Assembly (NCBI RefSeq): GCF_024436375.1
Contig: NZ_JAFMZM010000001.1
Coordinates: forward strand, 868,001 to 932,000
Origin: Nocardioides astragali
Lineage (GTDB): Bacteria; Actinomycetota; Actinomycetes; Propionibacteriales; Nocardioidaceae
Direction of reading: 5' to 3'
Length of the DNA: 64,000 bases
The notes beneath the pieces are model-generated. The model was given only the letters and a program-made list of their open reading frames with translations. It had not been told where the DNA came from and ran no database searches. A program made the translations under genes and the position numbers. Below are positions 33,412 to 43,690 of this stretch, one piece after another (within the stretch, counting starts at the first letter, position 1; each line of letters starts with the position of its first letter).

Positions 33412-35592
33412 GTGACTGAGACCTGGCCCGGCATGCCCTACCCCCTCGGCGCGACCTTCGACGGGAGCGGAACCAACTTCGCGCTCTTCAGCGAGGTCGC
33501 CGAGCGCGTCGAGCTGTGCCTGTTCAACCCGGACCCCAAGAAGCGCGGGAAGTTCCGCGAGACCAGGCTCGAGGTCACCGAGGTCGACGCCTACGTGTGG
33601 CACTGCTACATCCCGACGGTCCAGCCCGGCCAGCGCTACGGATACCGCGTGCACGGTCCGTGGGACCCGACCAAGGGCCTGCGCTGCAACCCCAACAAGC
33701 TGCTGCTCGACCCCTACGCCAAGGCGACCGCCGGCGAGATCGACTGGGACCAGTCGCTGTTCGGCTATGACTTCGGCGACGAGGACTCGCGCAATGACGA
33801 CGACTCCGCCGCGCACATGATTCACGGCGTCGTGATCAACCCGTTCTTCGACTGGGAGGGCGACCGCCGGCTGGCGATCCCCTACAACGAGTCGTTCATC
33901 TACGAGGCGCACGTCAAGGGCCTCACCCAGCTGCACCCTGACGTGCCCGAGGAGCAGCGCGGGACGTACGCCGGGCTCGCGCACCCAGCGATCACCGCCC
34001 ACCTCACCAAGCTCGGCGTGACCGCGATCGAGCTGATGCCGGTGCACCAGTTCGTCCAGGACTCCACGCTGCTCGACCAGGGACTGCGCAACTACTGGGG
34101 CTACAACACCCTCGGCTTCTTCGCGCCGCACGCCGACTACGCGTCGAGCCAGCAGGGCCAGCAGGTCCAGGAGTTCAAGGCGATGGTCAAGGCGATGCAC
34201 GCCGCCGGCATCGAGGTCATCCTCGACGTCGTCTACAACCACACCGCCGAGGGCAACCACCTCGGGCCGACGTTGAGCTTCAAGGGCATCGACAACCCGG
34301 CCTACTACCGCCTCGTCGAGGACGACCAGCGCTACTACATGGACTACACCGGGACCGGCAACACCCTCAACGTGCGCCACCCACACTCGGTGCAGCTGAT
34401 CATGGACTCGTTGCGCTACTGGGTGACCGAGATGCACGTCGACGGCTTCCGCTTCGACCTCGCCGCGAGCCTCGCGCGGGAGTTCTACGACGTCGACAAG
34501 CTCTCCACCTTCTTCGAGATGGTGCAGCAGGACCCGGTCGTCAGCCAGGTCAAGCTGATCGCCGAGCCGTGGGACATCGGTCCCGGCGGCTACCAGGTCG
34601 GCGGCTTCCCGCCCCAGTGGACCGAGTGGAACGGCGCCTACCGCGACACCGTGCGCGACTTCTGGCGCGGCGAGCCCTCGCTCGGCGACTTCGCGTCACG
34701 GCTCGCGGGCTCCTCCGACCTCTACGAGCACTCGGGTCGCCGCCCGTTCGCGAGCATCAACTTCGTCACCGCCCACGACGGGTTCACCCTGCGCGACCTG
34801 GTGTCCTACAACGAGAAGCACAATGAGGCCAACGGCGAGGACAACAACGACGGCGAGAGCCACAACCGCTCGTGGAACCACGGCGTGGAGGGCCCGACCG
34901 ACGACCCCGAGATCCTCGAGGCCAGGGCCCGCGAGCAGCGCAACTTCCTCGCCACGCTGCTGCTCAGCCAGGGCGTACCGATGCTGCTGCACGGTGACGA
35001 GCTCAGCCGCACGCAGCACGGCAACAACAACACCTATGCGCAGGACAGCGAGATCAGCTGGGTCCACTGGGACGACGCCGACCGGCCGCTGGTCGAGTTC
35101 ACCGCCGCGGTCGCCCGGCTCCGCGCCGACCACCCGACGTTCCGCCGCAAGCGCTTCTTCGACGGCCGCACCGTCCGCACCGGGGACGGCGAGCGGCTCA
35201 ACGACATCGTCTGGCTCGCCCTCGACGGCCAGCCGATGGAGGACGGCGACTGGGAGGGCTCCAAGGCGATCGGGATGTACCTCAACGGCGACGGCATCGC
35301 CGGCAAGGACGCCCGCGGCGGCACCATCACCGACGACCACTTCCTCGTCTACTTCAACGCCGACGGCCCGGCGCAGGTGACCCTGCCGCCCGAGGAGTAC
35401 GCCGCGGCGTGGGACATCGTCATCGACACCGGCGGCGACCCGGACGCCGACGCGACCCTCCAGGCCGGCGGGAAGTTCGAGCTCACCACCCACAGCCTCG
35501 TCGTGCTCCGTGAGCACAGGGAGCCCGAGGCCAGCCCGGACCACTCGGTGGCTGCATCCCTTGCGGCAAGGTCGGGTACGGACGCCCCGTGA
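33412..35592 (+). CDS. glgX: Glycogen debranching enzyme GlgX
   Basis: The start is GTG 33412 (MTETWPGMPYPLGATFDG), giving 726 residues. A TAGCGT hexamer at 33399-33404 is 7 bases upstream, so the mRNA may be leaderless. An N-terminal CBM48 precedes a GH13 barrel with the four conserved regions DVVYNHT, GFRFDLAA (nucleophile Asp), AEPWDIG (acid Glu) and FVTAHDG. Isoamylase-type enzymes cut alpha-1,6 branches from glycogen and release linear maltodextrins. It leads the glgX-treY-treZ operon, supplying the next two enzymes; its stop overlaps the treY start. Confidence 0.95.
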   Translation: MTETWPGMPYPLGATFDGSGTNFALFSEVAERVELCLFNPDPKKRGKFRETRLEVTEVDAYVWHCYIPTVQPGQRYGYRVHGPWDPTKGLRCNPNKLLLDPYAKATAGEIDWDQSLFGYDFGDEDSRNDDDSAAHMIHGVVINPFFDWEGDRRLAIPYNESFIYEAHVKGLTQLHPDVPEEQRGTYAGLAHPAITAHLTKLGVTAIELMPVHQFVQDSTLLDQGLRNYWGYNTLGFFAPHADYASSQQGQQVQEFKAMVKAMHAAGIEVILDVVYNHTAEGNHLGPTLSFKGIDNPAYYRLVEDDQRYYMDYTGTGNTLNVRHPHSVQLIMDSLRYWVTEMHVDGFRFDLAASLAREFYDVDKLSTFFEMVQQDPVVSQVKLIAEPWDIGPGGYQVGGFPPQWTEWNGAYRDTVRDFWRGEPSLGDFASRLAGSSDLYEHSGRRPFASINFVTAHDGFTLRDLVSYNEKHNEANGEDNNDGESHNRSWNHGVEGPTDDPEILEARAREQRNFLATLLLSQGVPMLLHGDELSRTQHGNNNTYAQDSEISWVHWDDADRPLVEFTAAVARLRADHPTFRRKRFFDGRTVRTGDGERLNDIVWLALDGQPMEDGDWEGSKAIGMYLNGDGIAGKDARGGTITDDHFLVYFNADGPAQVTLPPEEYAAAWDIVIDTGGDPDADATLQAGGKFELTTHSLVVLREHREPEASPDHSVAASLAARSGTDAP

Positions 35593-37883
35593 CCGAGCCT
35601 GCGACCCGCGTCCCGCACAGCACCTACCGACTCCAGATCAGCCCGGACTTCGACCTCTTCGCCGCCACCCGCGTGCTGCCCTACCTGCACGCCCTCGGCG
35701 TCGACTGGGTCTACCTGTCGCCGCTGCTCGCCTCCGAGCCGGGCAGCACCCACGGCTACGACGTCGTCGCCTTCGACCACGTCGACCCCGAGCGCGGCGG
35801 CGCGGAGGGCCTCGACGCGGTGTCCGCCGAGGCTCGCCGGCTGGGCATGGGCGTGCTGGTCGACATCGTCCCCAACCACGTCGGCGTCGCGACTCCGTCG
35901 GAGGACCCCTGGTGGTGGGACGTCCTGCGGCTGGGCCGCGAGTCCGAGCACGCCAATGCCTTCGACGTCGACTGGGCCGCGGGTGACGGACGCATCCTGA
36001 TCCCGGTGGTCGGGGACGACGACGAGGATGCGATCACGATCGCCGTGTCGGACTCGGGGCAGGGTGAGGTGCGCTACCACGACCAGCGCTTCCCGCTGGC
36101 CCCTGGCACGACGACGATGGAGGAGCAGCACTACGAGCTCGTCAACTGGCGCGCGGCCGACGAGGACCTCAACTACCGTCGCTTCTTCGCCGTCAACACC
36201 CTCGCCGCCGTACGCGTGGAGGACCCCGAGGTCTTCGCCGAGACCCACGTGGAGATCCGGCGCTGGTTCGACGAGGGCCTGGTCGACGGGCTGCGGGTGG
36301 ACCACCCCGACGGCCTGCGCGACCCCCACCGCTACCTGGAGGACCTCGCCGCCCTCACCGGTGGTGCCTACGTCCTGGTGGAGAAGATCCTCGAGCCGGG
36401 GGAGGAGCTGCCGAAGAGCTGGGCGACCATGGGTACGACGGGCTACGACGCGCTGGCGTACGTCGACCGGGTGCTGACGGACCCCGCCGGCGAGGCGCCG
36501 CTCACCGAGCTTGAGGACAAGCTGCGCGGGGCGCCGGTCGACTGGGCGCAGATGGTGCACGACAACAAGCGCGCCGTCGCCACCGGCATCCTCCACTCGG
36601 AGGTCCTGCGGATCACGCGCGAGCTGGGCCGGGTGGTCGAGGACGCGCCCGACGAGGACCTGGTGGCCGACGCGGTCGCCGAGCTGCTGGCCTGCTTCCC
36701 GGTCTACCGCTCCTACCTGCCCGAGGGGCGCGAGCACCTCGACCAGGCCTTCGCAGCCGCCCGCGCCGCGCGACCCGACCTGGCCGCGACGTACGACGTC
36801 CTCGAGCCGGTCCTGGCCGACGGCTGGACCGCGCCGGCCCGCCGCTTCCAGCAGACCTCCGGCATGGTGATGGCCAAGGGCGTGGAGGACTGCTCCTTCT
36901 ACCGCTGGTCGAGGCTGACCTCGCTCAACGAGGTCGGCGGCGACCCGTCGATCTTCACGATCGGTGTCGACGACTTCCACGAGGCGATGGCCGCCCGCCA
37001 GCGCGACTGGCCGCACTCGATGACCACGCTGTCCACCCACGACACCAAGCGTGGCGAGGACGTTCGCGCCCGGATCACCGTCCTGGCCGAGGAGCCCGCC
37101 GCCTGGGAGGAGGCGCTCACCGAGCTCCTGCGCCTCGCACCCGTGCCCGACCCGGCCTTCGGGTCGCTGCTGTGGCAGGCCGTCTTGGGCGCCTGGACCC
37201 CCGACCACCTGCCCGACCTGCCCGCGCGGCTGCACGGCTATGCCGAGAAGGCGATGCGCGAGGCCGGCGACCGCACCACGTGGACCGAGCCCGACGAGGC
37301 GTACGAGGCCGCGGTCCACGCCGCGGTCGACGCGGTCTTCGAGTCCGACGAGGTGCGCGACGTGCTGGTCGGGCTGGCGGCCCGGATCGAGGAGCCCGCG
37401 CAGGCCAACTCCCTGGCCGCCAAGCTGCTCGCCCTGACGATGCCGGGAGTGCCCGACGTCTACCAGGGCAGCGAGCTGTGGGAGACATCGCTGGTCGACC
37501 CCGACAACCGACGCCCGGTCGACTTCGAGCACCGTGCCGCCGTGCTCGCCGGCACCGGCGAGGACGATGCCGCGACCAAGCTGCACGTCACCTGCTCGGC
37601 GCTGACGCTGCGCCGAGAGCGACCCGAGCTGTTCACCACCTACACGCCGGTGAGCGCGAGCGGGACCGCGGCGGGGCACGTGGTCGCGTACGACCGGGGC
37701 GGCGCGATCACCGTCGTCACCCGGCTCCCGGCCGGCCTCGCCGCCGCCGGCGGCTGGGGCGACACCGTCCTCGACCTGCCCGAGGGGCGCTGGCACGACG
37801 TGCTGACCGGGCTCGACACCGACGGACGGCTCGCCGATCTGCTCGCCACCCACCCGGTCGCCCTCCTCGTGAGGAAGGACTGA
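35589..37883 (+). CDS. treY: Maltooligosyl trehalose synthase TreY
   Basis: The 764-residue protein starts at GTG 35589, overlapping the glgX stop (GTGA). GH13 regions are seen: [27 protein letters not shown] and [10 protein letters not shown]. The N-terminus [13 protein letters not shown] is characteristic. It turns the reducing-end alpha-1,4 bond of maltodextrin into an alpha,alpha-1,1 bond, giving maltooligosyl trehalose. TreZ, encoded one base downstream, then releases trehalose. The length is normal for the family. Confidence 0.96.
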   Translation: MTEPATRVPHSTYRLQISPDFDLFAATRVLPYLHALGVDWVYLSPLLASEPGSTHGYDVVAFDHVDPERGGAEGLDAVSAEARRLGMGVLVDIVPNHVGVATPSEDPWWWDVLRLGRESEHANAFDVDWAAGDGRILIPVVGDDDEDAITIAVSDSGQGEVRYHDQRFPLAPGTTTMEEQHYELVNWRAADEDLNYRRFFAVNTLAAVRVEDPEVFAETHVEIRRWFDEGLVDGLRVDHPDGLRDPHRYLEDLAALTGGAYVLVEKILEPGEELPKSWATMGTTGYDALAYVDRVLTDPAGEAPLTELEDKLRGAPVDWAQMVHDNKRAVATGILHSEVLRITRELGRVVEDAPDEDLVADAVAELLACFPVYRSYLPEGREHLDQAFAAARAARPDLAATYDVLEPVLADGWTAPARRFQQTSGMVMAKGVEDCSFYRWSRLTSLNEVGGDPSIFTIGVDDFHEAMAARQRDWPHSMTTLSTHDTKRGEDVRARITVLAEEPAAWEEALTELLRLAPVPDPAFGSLLWQAVLGAWTPDHLPDLPARLHGYAEKAMREAGDRTTWTEPDEAYEAAVHAAVDAVFESDEVRDVLVGLAARIEEPAQANSLAAKLLALTMPGVPDVYQGSELWETSLVDPDNRRPVDFEHRAAVLAGTGEDDAATKLHVTCSALTLRRERPELFTTYTPVSASGTAAGHVVAYDRGGAITVVTRLPAGLAAAGGWGDTVLDLPEGRWHDVLTGLDTDGRLADLLATHPVALLVRKD

Positions 37884-37884
37884 G

Positions 37885-39666
37885 ATGGCGCGCGGACCGT
37901 ACGACGTCTGGGCCCCGCGGCCGCAGCGGATGCGGCTGGTCGTGGACGGCGACGGCGGTGGCGTGCGCGAGATGCAGCGCGGCGACGACGGCTGGTGGAC
38001 GCCCGCCGAGCCGCTGCCCCCCGCCGCGAGCGACCACGAGATCGACCTCGACTACGGCTACCTCCTCGACGACGACCCCGCGCCACGCCCCGACCCGCGC
38101 TCGCGCCGCCAGCCCGGGGGAGTGCACGAGCTGTCCCGGACCTACGACCCGGCGACGTTCCGCTGGACGGACCACTCGTGGACCGGACGCCAGCTCGCCG
38201 GGTCCGTGATCTACGAGCTTCACGTCGGCACCTTCACGCCCCAGGGCGACCTCGATGCCGCCATCGGCAGGCTCGACCACCTCCGCGACATCGGGGTCGA
38301 CTTCGTCGAGCTGATGCCGGTCAACGCGTTCAACGGCACCCACAACTGGGGCTACGACGGGGTCGGCTGGTTCGCGGTCCACGAGGGCTACGGCGGCCCG
38401 GACGCCTACCAGCGCTTCGTCGACGCCTGTCACGCCGCCGGGCTCGGCGTCGTCCAGGACGTCGTGCACAACCACCTCGGCCCGTCGGGCAACTACCTGC
38501 CGCTCTTCGGCCCCTACCTCAAGGACGGCCGCAACACCTGGGGCGACCTCGTCAACCTCGACGGCGAGGGGTCCGCGGAGGTCCGCCGCTACATCCTCGA
38601 CAACGTCCGGATGTGGTTCGAGGACTGCCACGTCGACGCCCTGCGGCTCGACGCCGTGCACGCGCTGAGCGACACCTCGCAGGTCCACCTGCTCGAGGAG
38701 ATGGCGATCGAGACCGCCGCGCTGTCGGCCCACCTGCGGCGCCCGTTGACCCTGATCGCTGAGTCCGACCTCAACGACACCACCCTGGTGCGGCCGCGGG
38801 AGGCCGGCGGCTACGGCCTCGACGCGCAGTGGAGCGACGACTTCCACCACGCCGTGCACGTCGCGCTGAGCGGCGAGACGACCGGCTACTACGCCGACTT
38901 CGAGCCGCTGGAGGCGCTCGCCAAGGTCTGCGAGCGCGGCTTCTTCCACGACGGCACCTGGTCGTCGTTCCGCGAGCGCGAGCACGGCAAGCCCGTCGAC
39001 ACCGAGCACATGCCCACCTGGCGGCTGGTCGTGGCCAACCAGAACCACGACCAGATCGGCAACCGCGCCCGCGGCGACCGGCTCGCCGAGCACCTCGACG
39101 ACGACCAGCTGGCCTGCGCCGCCCTGCTGACCCTGGCCGGCCCGTTCACGCCGATGCTGTTCATGGGGGAGGAGTGGGCGGCCTCGACCCCGTTCCAGTT
39201 CTTCACCTCCCACGGCGAGCCGGAGCTCGGCAGGGCGACCGCCGAGGGGCGGATCGCCGAGTTCGAGAAGATGGGCTGGGACCCCGCCGAGGTGCCGGAC
39301 CCGCAGGACTTCGAGACCTTCCGCCGCTCGCGCCTGGACTGGGACGAGCGGAGCACCGGGCGGCACGCCGTCGTGCTCGACTGCTATCGCCGCCTCGGGC
39401 GCCTGCGGCGTGAGCTCCCGCAGCTCACCGACCCCGCGTTCGGCTCGGTCTCCTGCTCGGTCGAGGGACGGCTGTTCACCCTGCGACGCGGTGACCTGCT
39501 CGTCGTGGTCAACACCGGCGAGGAGGCCGTCAGCCTGGACGTCGGCGAGCGCGAGGTCCTGTTCGCGACGCCGTCAGGCGTCGCCATCGAGGCCGGAGCA
39601 CTGGCCGTGCCGCGACACGCCGGAACTTTGCTCGGCCCGATCACAACTTTTTCGCCGACGCCCTAG
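37885..39666 (+). CDS. treZ: Maltooligosyl trehalose trehalohydrolase TreZ
   Basis: The 593-residue protein starts at ATG 37885, one base after treY. An N-terminal beta domain ([16 protein letters not shown]) precedes a GH13 barrel with [29 protein letters not shown] and NQNHDQIGN. It cuts the bond next to trehalose in maltooligosyl trehalose. The operon thus gives a three-enzyme route from glycogen to trehalose, a compatible solute and, in some actinobacteria, a cell-wall precursor. Confidence 0.96.
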   Translation: MARGPYDVWAPRPQRMRLVVDGDGGGVREMQRGDDGWWTPAEPLPPAASDHEIDLDYGYLLDDDPAPRPDPRSRRQPGGVHELSRTYDPATFRWTDHSWTGRQLAGSVIYELHVGTFTPQGDLDAAIGRLDHLRDIGVDFVELMPVNAFNGTHNWGYDGVGWFAVHEGYGGPDAYQRFVDACHAAGLGVVQDVVHNHLGPSGNYLPLFGPYLKDGRNTWGDLVNLDGEGSAEVRRYILDNVRMWFEDCHVDALRLDAVHALSDTSQVHLLEEMAIETAALSAHLRRPLTLIAESDLNDTTLVRPREAGGYGLDAQWSDDFHHAVHVALSGETTGYYADFEPLEALAKVCERGFFHDGTWSSFREREHGKPVDTEHMPTWRLVVANQNHDQIGNRARGDRLAEHLDDDQLACAALLTLAGPFTPMLFMGEEWAASTPFQFFTSHGEPELGRATAEGRIAEFEKMGWDPAEVPDPQDFETFRRSRLDWDERSTGRHAVVLDCYRRLGRLRRELPQLTDPAFGSVSCSVEGRLFTLRRGDLLVVVNTGEEAVSLDVGEREVLFATPSGVAIEAGALAVPRHAGTLLGPITTFSPTP

Positions 39667-39694
39667 TCTCCTGTGGCAAGGGCCCCACGGGGCC
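39664..39694 (+). promoter_or_regulatory. Promoter element and leader hairpin of the secreted-protein gene
   Basis: TAGTCT (39664-39669) fits an actinobacterial -10. It is followed by a short hairpin GGCCCC (39681-39686) / GGGGCC (39689-39694) in the leader, ahead of GGGG and the ATG at 39720. Confidence 0.35.
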
Positions 39695-39719
39695 ATCGCA
39701 CAGACACCGGGGAAATTTC

Positions 39720-40502
39720 ATGAATCGCATCATCACCCTGACCGCTTCGGCAGCGCTGGCCCTCGGCTCGCTCGCCCTCACGTCACCGACGCAGGCCGCA
39801 CCCGCGAAGGCCGACGCCTACTCCGTCACCGCCAAGATCAACAAGACCGTCGCCATCGGCAAGGAGACCACCCTCAAGGTGCGTGGCCGCGTCACGCCGA
39901 AGGCCGCCGGCGAGAAGGTGATCCTGCAGCAGCGGGTCCTGCCGAAGAAGACCTGGAAGGCGACCGGCACGGCGAAGATCAAGAGCACCGGCACCTACGT
40001 GCTCAAGGACGTCCCCTCGACCCCCGGCAAGCGCGAGTACCGCGTCGTCAAGCCGGCGTCGGACGGCCTGGCCAAGGGCATCAGCAAGGCACTGGCTGTG
40101 CAGGTCTACGCCTGGGAGAAGCTCGGCGCCCGCGCGACCGGACCCCGGACGAACCTGGTCGTCCGCGGCGCCAACATCGCCACCGACTACTACGCCTCCA
40201 GCCTGGTGAGCGGCATCTCCGGCACGCCGGCCTCGGTCGAGTACACGCTGGGTCGCAAGTGCCTGGCGCTCGAGGCGACGTACGCGCTGACGGACGACTC
40301 CGCGTCCGGCTCGTCCGGCGCGGTGACCGTCTCCACCGACGGAGCGGTCCGCGTCACCCACGCGCTGGCCATCGGCACCGTCGTGGCCGACCACGTCATC
40401 GACATCTCCAACGCCTTCCGGCTCAAGTTCGACATCTCGACGACTGCGACTCCCGCCGCCGTCGCGGCCGTCGCGACGCCCAAGGTGCTCTGCACGCGCT
40501 GA
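39720..40502 (+). CDS. Secreted protein of unknown function
   Basis: The 260-residue protein has a clear signal peptide ([20 protein letters not shown], cleavage near TQAAPA). The N-terminal half (about 30-125) is a lysine-rich Ig-like domain with [20 protein letters not shown]. The C-terminal half (about 135-260) has [18 protein letters not shown] and beta-strand spacing resembling an NPCBM-like sugar-binding domain, with two cysteines (RKCLALEA and VLCTR). A carbohydrate- or surface-binding role is possible but unproven. A strong terminator follows. Confidence 0.7.
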   Translation: MNRIITLTASAALALGSLALTSPTQAAPAKADAYSVTAKINKTVAIGKETTLKVRGRVTPKAAGEKVILQQRVLPKKTWKATGTAKIKSTGTYVLKDVPSTPGKREYRVVKPASDGLAKGISKALAVQVYAWEKLGARATGPRTNLVVRGANIATDYYASSLVSGISGTPASVEYTLGRKCLALEATYALTDDSASGSSGAVTVSTDGAVRVTHALAIGTVVADHVIDISNAFRLKFDISTTATPAAVAAVATPKVLCTR

Positions 40503-40522
40503 TCGAGACGCACCACCAGTCC

Positions 40523-40576
40523 GCAGCGGCGGACGCGCCCGGGGTACAGGCCCTCGGACGCGTCCGCCGCTGCTTT
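40523..40576 (+). terminator. Strong intrinsic-type terminator
   Basis: GCAGCGGCGGACGCG (40523-40537) and CGCGTCCGCCGCTGC (40559-40573) form a perfect 15-bp stem, followed by TTT (40574-40576). It separates the secreted-protein gene from prfB. Confidence 0.85.
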
Positions 40577-40612
40577 CGCGCTCCTCACGGCCGCGCCGTA
40601 GTGTTGGGTCTT

Positions 40613-41728
40613 GTGGCAGGCATCGAGTACGACGCAGAGATCAAGCAGCTCCAGGCGACCATGAAGACCATCGGTCAGGTCCTCGACCTCGACCGGATGC
40701 GGACCGAAGTCGCCGACCTCGGCGAGCAGGTCGCCGCTCCCGACCTCTGGGACGACCAGGCCAACGCCACCCGCGTCACCGGCCGGCTGTCCGCGCTGCA
40801 GGGCGAGCTCGACCGCTTCACCGGCCTCGAGACCCGCATCGAGGACCTCGGCCTGATGGTCGAGATGGCCCAGGAGGAGGGCGACGCCGACACGCTGGCC
40901 GAGTCCGAGAAGGAGCTCGGCCGGATCAAGAAGGCCGTCGAGTCCCTCGAGATCCGCACCCTGCTCGCCGGTGAGTACGACGAGCGCGAGGCGATCGTGA
41001 CGATCCGCTCCGGCGCCGGTGGCGTCGACGCCGCCGACTTCGCCGAGATGCTGATGCGGATGTACACGCGCTGGGCCGAGCAGCACAAGTACTCCGTCGA
41101 GGTCTACGACGTCTCCTACGCCGAGGAGGCGGGCATCAAGTCCGCCGAGTTCGCGATCCACGCGCCCTACGCCTACGGCACCCTCTCCGTCGAGGCGGGC
41201 ACCCACCGCCTCGTGCGGATCAGCCCGTTCGACAACCAGGGCCGCCGCCAGACCTCCTTCGCGGCGGTCGAGGTCGTCCCCATGATGGAGCAGACCGACG
41301 AGGTCGAGGTCGACGAGAACGACATCCGCACCGACGTCTTCCGCTCGGGCGGCCCCGGCGGCCAGTCGGTCAACACCACCGACTCCGCCGTGCGCCTGAC
41401 GCACATCCCGACCGGCATCGTCGTGTCCTGCCAGAACGAGAAGTCGCAGCTGCAGAACAAGGCGTCCGCGATGGTCGTCCTCAAGGCCAAGCTGCTCGCC
41501 AAGAAGAAGGCGGAAGAGGCCGCGCTCAAGAAGGACCTCAAGGGAGACGTCCAGGCCAGCTGGGGCGACCAGATGCGCAACTACGTCCTCAACCCCTACC
41601 AGGTCGTCAAGGACCTCCGGACCGGCCACGAGTCCGGCAACCCCAGCGCCGTGTTCGACGGCGACCTCGACGACTTCATGGAGGCCGGCATCCGCTGGCG
41701 CCGAGGTGCCGAGAAGGTCGACGCCTGA
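40613..41728 (+). CDS. prfB: Peptide chain release factor 2
   Basis: The 371-residue protein starts at GTG 40613. It has the SPF anticodon-like tripeptide ([11 protein letters not shown]) that reads UGA and UAA, and the GGQ motif ([11 protein letters not shown]) that triggers peptide release. The frame is continuous, so there is no programmed frameshift as in Escherichia coli. A TAGTGT hexamer (40599-40604) lies 8 bases before the start, consistent with a leaderless mRNA. In many actinobacteria prfB is next to ftsE; here a toxin-like operon lies between. Confidence 0.97.
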   Translation: MAGIEYDAEIKQLQATMKTIGQVLDLDRMRTEVADLGEQVAAPDLWDDQANATRVTGRLSALQGELDRFTGLETRIEDLGLMVEMAQEEGDADTLAESEKELGRIKKAVESLEIRTLLAGEYDEREAIVTIRSGAGGVDAADFAEMLMRMYTRWAEQHKYSVEVYDVSYAEEAGIKSAEFAIHAPYAYGTLSVEAGTHRLVRISPFDNQGRRQTSFAAVEVVPMMEQTDEVEVDENDIRTDVFRSGGPGGQSVNTTDSAVRLTHIPTGIVVSCQNEKSQLQNKASAMVVLKAKLLAKKKAEEAALKKDLKGDVQASWGDQMRNYVLNPYQVVKDLRTGHESGNPSAVFDGDLDDFMEAGIRWRRGAEKVDA

Positions 41729-41742
41729 CGAGGGAGTCGGTC

Positions 41743-41760
41743 ACCGGGTTTCCGCCCGGT
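41743..41760 (+). terminator. Short hairpin after prfB
   Basis: ACCGGG (41743-41748) and CCCGGT (41755-41760) form a 6-bp stem with loop TTTCCG, 14 bases after the prfB stop. No T-run follows, so termination is uncertain. Confidence 0.4.
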
Positions 41761-41769
41761 CCTCCTGGG

Positions 41770-41798
41770 TAGACGTCCTCCAACGATCGAGACGTCTA
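41770..41798. promoter_or_regulatory. Dyad at the promoter of the WXG/metallopeptidase operon
   Basis: TAGACGTC (41770-41777) and GACGTCTA (41791-41798) are perfect 8-bp inverted arms around a 13-base centre. A TAGCTT hexamer (41797-41802) overlapping the right arm could be the -10. A poly-G ribosome site (41803-41809) follows. This may be an operator controlling the toxin operon. Confidence 0.5.
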
Positions 41799-41814
41799 GC
41801 TTGGGGGGGTCCAG

Positions 41815-42120
41815 GTGTCGCAGCTGCAGGTGGCGCACGGTGAGATGCAGGACGCGGCCAACGCGGCGCAGAGCGCGGCCGCCGGTGCCAAGGGCCGGGG
41901 GTCCTCGGAGGAGCTCACCGCTGCGGCCGCCGCCATCCCGGGAGCTGCCTCGGCGGGATACCTCGGTGAGCTCGGCACGAGCTGGGACGACGACGTCGCC
42001 GCCTGGGTCACGGCGGCCGACGAGTTCGGCAGCGACCTCGCAGCCGCGGGAGAGGACTATCGACAGGTCGATGAGTCCGCGGGAGGCCTCTTCGGATGGC
42101 TGCTGGGCGGTGGGTCGTGA
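41815..42120 (+). CDS. EspC/WXG-like small protein of a toxin operon
   Basis: The 101-residue protein starts at GTG 41815, 5 bases behind a poly-G site. It is mostly helical: MSQLQVAHGEMQDAANAAQSAAAGAK, then LGTSWDDDVAAWVTAADEFGSDLAAAGEDYRQVDE. The length, two predicted helices and turn near a Trp match EspC/DUF2580 and WXG100-like type VII secretion partners, though no strict WXG is present. Such proteins pair with an effector's N-terminal domain for export. Its stop overlaps the next start (GTGA), supporting co-expression with the metallopeptidase-like gene. Confidence 0.7.
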   Translation: MSQLQVAHGEMQDAANAAQSAAAGAKGRGSSEELTAAAAAIPGAASAGYLGELGTSWDDDVAAWVTAADEFGSDLAAAGEDYRQVDESAGGLFGWLLGGGS

Positions 42121-43166
42121 GCATCACCTACGGAGATGCCCAGAGGTGGCAGGCGGCACCGCTCGGGAAGGCCGGCGACAGCATCAAGGGCGACCTCGAT
42201 GCACTCGAGGGATCGCGCGACCTGCTCGAGAGCCAGGGCGTACCCACCTCCTGGACAGGGACGGCGGTCACCTTCGCGGTGATCAGGCGCACGCTGCTGG
42301 TCAAGCAGCTCAACCGGCACATCGACGGCAAGCGCACCATGCAGCGCGCCCTCTACGACGCGGAGCCGATCGTGAGCGAGGTCGAGCGACTGGTCCTCGA
42401 CGTCGAAGGCGAAGCACGGGCCAAGCAGTTCTCGATCAGCGATGACGGGACGGTGACCGACACCAGCACCCCGCCGACCTTCGAGAACCGCTACGTGGCC
42501 GAGGAGTGGTCCCGCGTCCGACACGAGGCCGCTCAGGCCATCGCCGACCAGGTGTCCACCATCCTGGGGCGGGTTGCCGCGGCCGACGCCACCCTCGCGG
42601 AAGGCATCCCGGCCGGCCACGTGCCGTTCGTGGACGACTACGGCGTCGCCGACCCCGCCGTCGCCGAGCAGTGGGCCTCGATGACCGACGACGAGCGGCG
42701 AGCCGTCATCGAGGAGATGATCGAGGAGCAGGCGGCCGAGGCCGGTATCCCGACCCCCTCGATCACCTGGGAGCCCGAGACGTGGGGACCGTGGGGCGAG
42801 TGCCGGGGAGGGGGCACGGAGATCGCGCTCAACGAGGGGATCCTCGACGACCCCCAGATCCTCAACACCGTCGCCCACGAGATGCGCCATGCGCGCCAGT
42901 TCGAGGCGATCGAGGACCAGGACGACTGGCACTTCCCCTGGCAGGACGACCCCTTCGACATGCACGAGGAGGACGGCATCAGCGAGGAGCAGGCGGAGGA
43001 CTGGGACGAGAACTTCGACGACTACAAGTCAACCTCCGGCGGTGACACCTACGAGGAGTACTTCGAGCAACCGGTCGAGGCCGACGCTCGTCAGATCGGC
43101 AAGGAAGAGCTCGAGGCCATGACCGAGGATGAGCTCGAGCGGCTGCTCGAGGAGGGACAGGGATGA
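42117..43166 (+). CDS. Putative type VII-secreted metallopeptidase toxin (WXG and HExxH)
   Basis: The start is GTG 42117, giving 349 residues. The N-terminal helical domain holds a WXG motif (SWTGTA, residues 45-50), as in type VII substrates. A middle segment ADPAVAEQWASMTDDERRAVIEEM (about 178-201) recurs in actinobacterial type VII toxins, from memory. The C-terminal domain carries the zinc motif HEMRH (254-258; Glu255 the base) and EQPVEADAR (about 317-325), where Glu321 could be the third ligand, as in HExxH toxins with QPxExDA. It therefore looks like a secreted gluzincin-type toxin. The target is unknown. It is coupled at both ends, and the next gene is the likely immunity gene. Confidence 0.72.
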   Translation: MSITYGDAQRWQAAPLGKAGDSIKGDLDALEGSRDLLESQGVPTSWTGTAVTFAVIRRTLLVKQLNRHIDGKRTMQRALYDAEPIVSEVERLVLDVEGEARAKQFSISDDGTVTDTSTPPTFENRYVAEEWSRVRHEAAQAIADQVSTILGRVAAADATLAEGIPAGHVPFVDDYGVADPAVAEQWASMTDDERRAVIEEMIEEQAAEAGIPTPSITWEPETWGPWGECRGGGTEIALNEGILDDPQILNTVAHEMRHARQFEAIEDQDDWHFPWQDDPFDMHEEDGISEEQAEDWDENFDDYKSTSGGDTYEEYFEQPVEADARQIGKEELEAMTEDELERLLEEGQG

Positions 43167-43690
43167 CGCCCAGGACGACGTACGCCGACCTCGTGGACGG
43201 ATACCTGGCCGAGCCGACCCCCGACTCGCTCGGTGCCCTCCGACGAGCCGTTCGTGCTGCACCCGGCTTCGACCCCGACCTCGGCGTCCGCACGCACGCG
43301 GGTGCGTTGCTTCGCGACGGCAAGGACGCCGAGGCCGTGACGGTGCTGGAGGAGAGCATGCCGGGGTCGCTGTTCAGCCCGAGCGCCCACGCGATGCTGG
43401 CGAACACCTTGCGTCGCACGGGTCGCGACGACGCGGCCGCCCGCCACGCGCGTCTGTCGCGGGCGGCCCTCGACAGCATCCTCTCGACCGGCGACGGTTC
43501 CCGCGAGCGACCGTGGTCGGTGCTCCGGATCAGCGACGAGTACGACGTCGTCGACAGCCTCGGCGACCGGCCGCGGAGGCAGGCCCTGCTGCGCGACGGG
43601 CTGCGCACGCTCGATCGGATCGAGTGCCAGGACGGCCGTGTGGTGCACTTCGACGTCACCGGGGTGCCCCAGGCTGTGGTCCGTGCCTGA
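43163..43690 (+). CDS. TPR-like protein, candidate immunity protein
   Basis: The 175-residue protein starts at ATG 43163, overlapping the toxin stop. TPR-like helices (GALRRAVRAAPGFDPDLGVRTHAGALLRDGKDAEAVTVLEES, about 24-65) are followed by a C-terminal part with ISDEYDVVDSLG and RVVHFDVTG, reminiscent of DUF4919 proteins. It is cytosolic, without a signal peptide. Its place directly after the metallopeptidase gene, with translational coupling, suggests an immunity protein that binds the toxin. Its stop overlaps the lipoprotein start by 8 bases. Confidence 0.6.
   Translation: MTPRTTYADLVDGYLAEPTPDSLGALRRAVRAAPGFDPDLGVRTHAGALLRDGKDAEAVTVLEESMPGSLFSPSAHAMLANTLRRTGRDDAAARHARLSRAALDSILSTGDGSRERPWSVLRISDEYDVVDSLGDRPRRQALLRDGLRTLDRIECQDGRVVHFDVTGVPQAVVRA

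Noticed and set aside
35349..37853. 834-codon minus-strand frame over treY
   Set aside because: Shadow of treY; the plus strand has all GH13 motifs.
40613..41728. Programmed frameshift in prfB
   Set aside because: The frame is continuous from the GTG through SPF and GGQ motifs; no in-frame TGA near codon 25.
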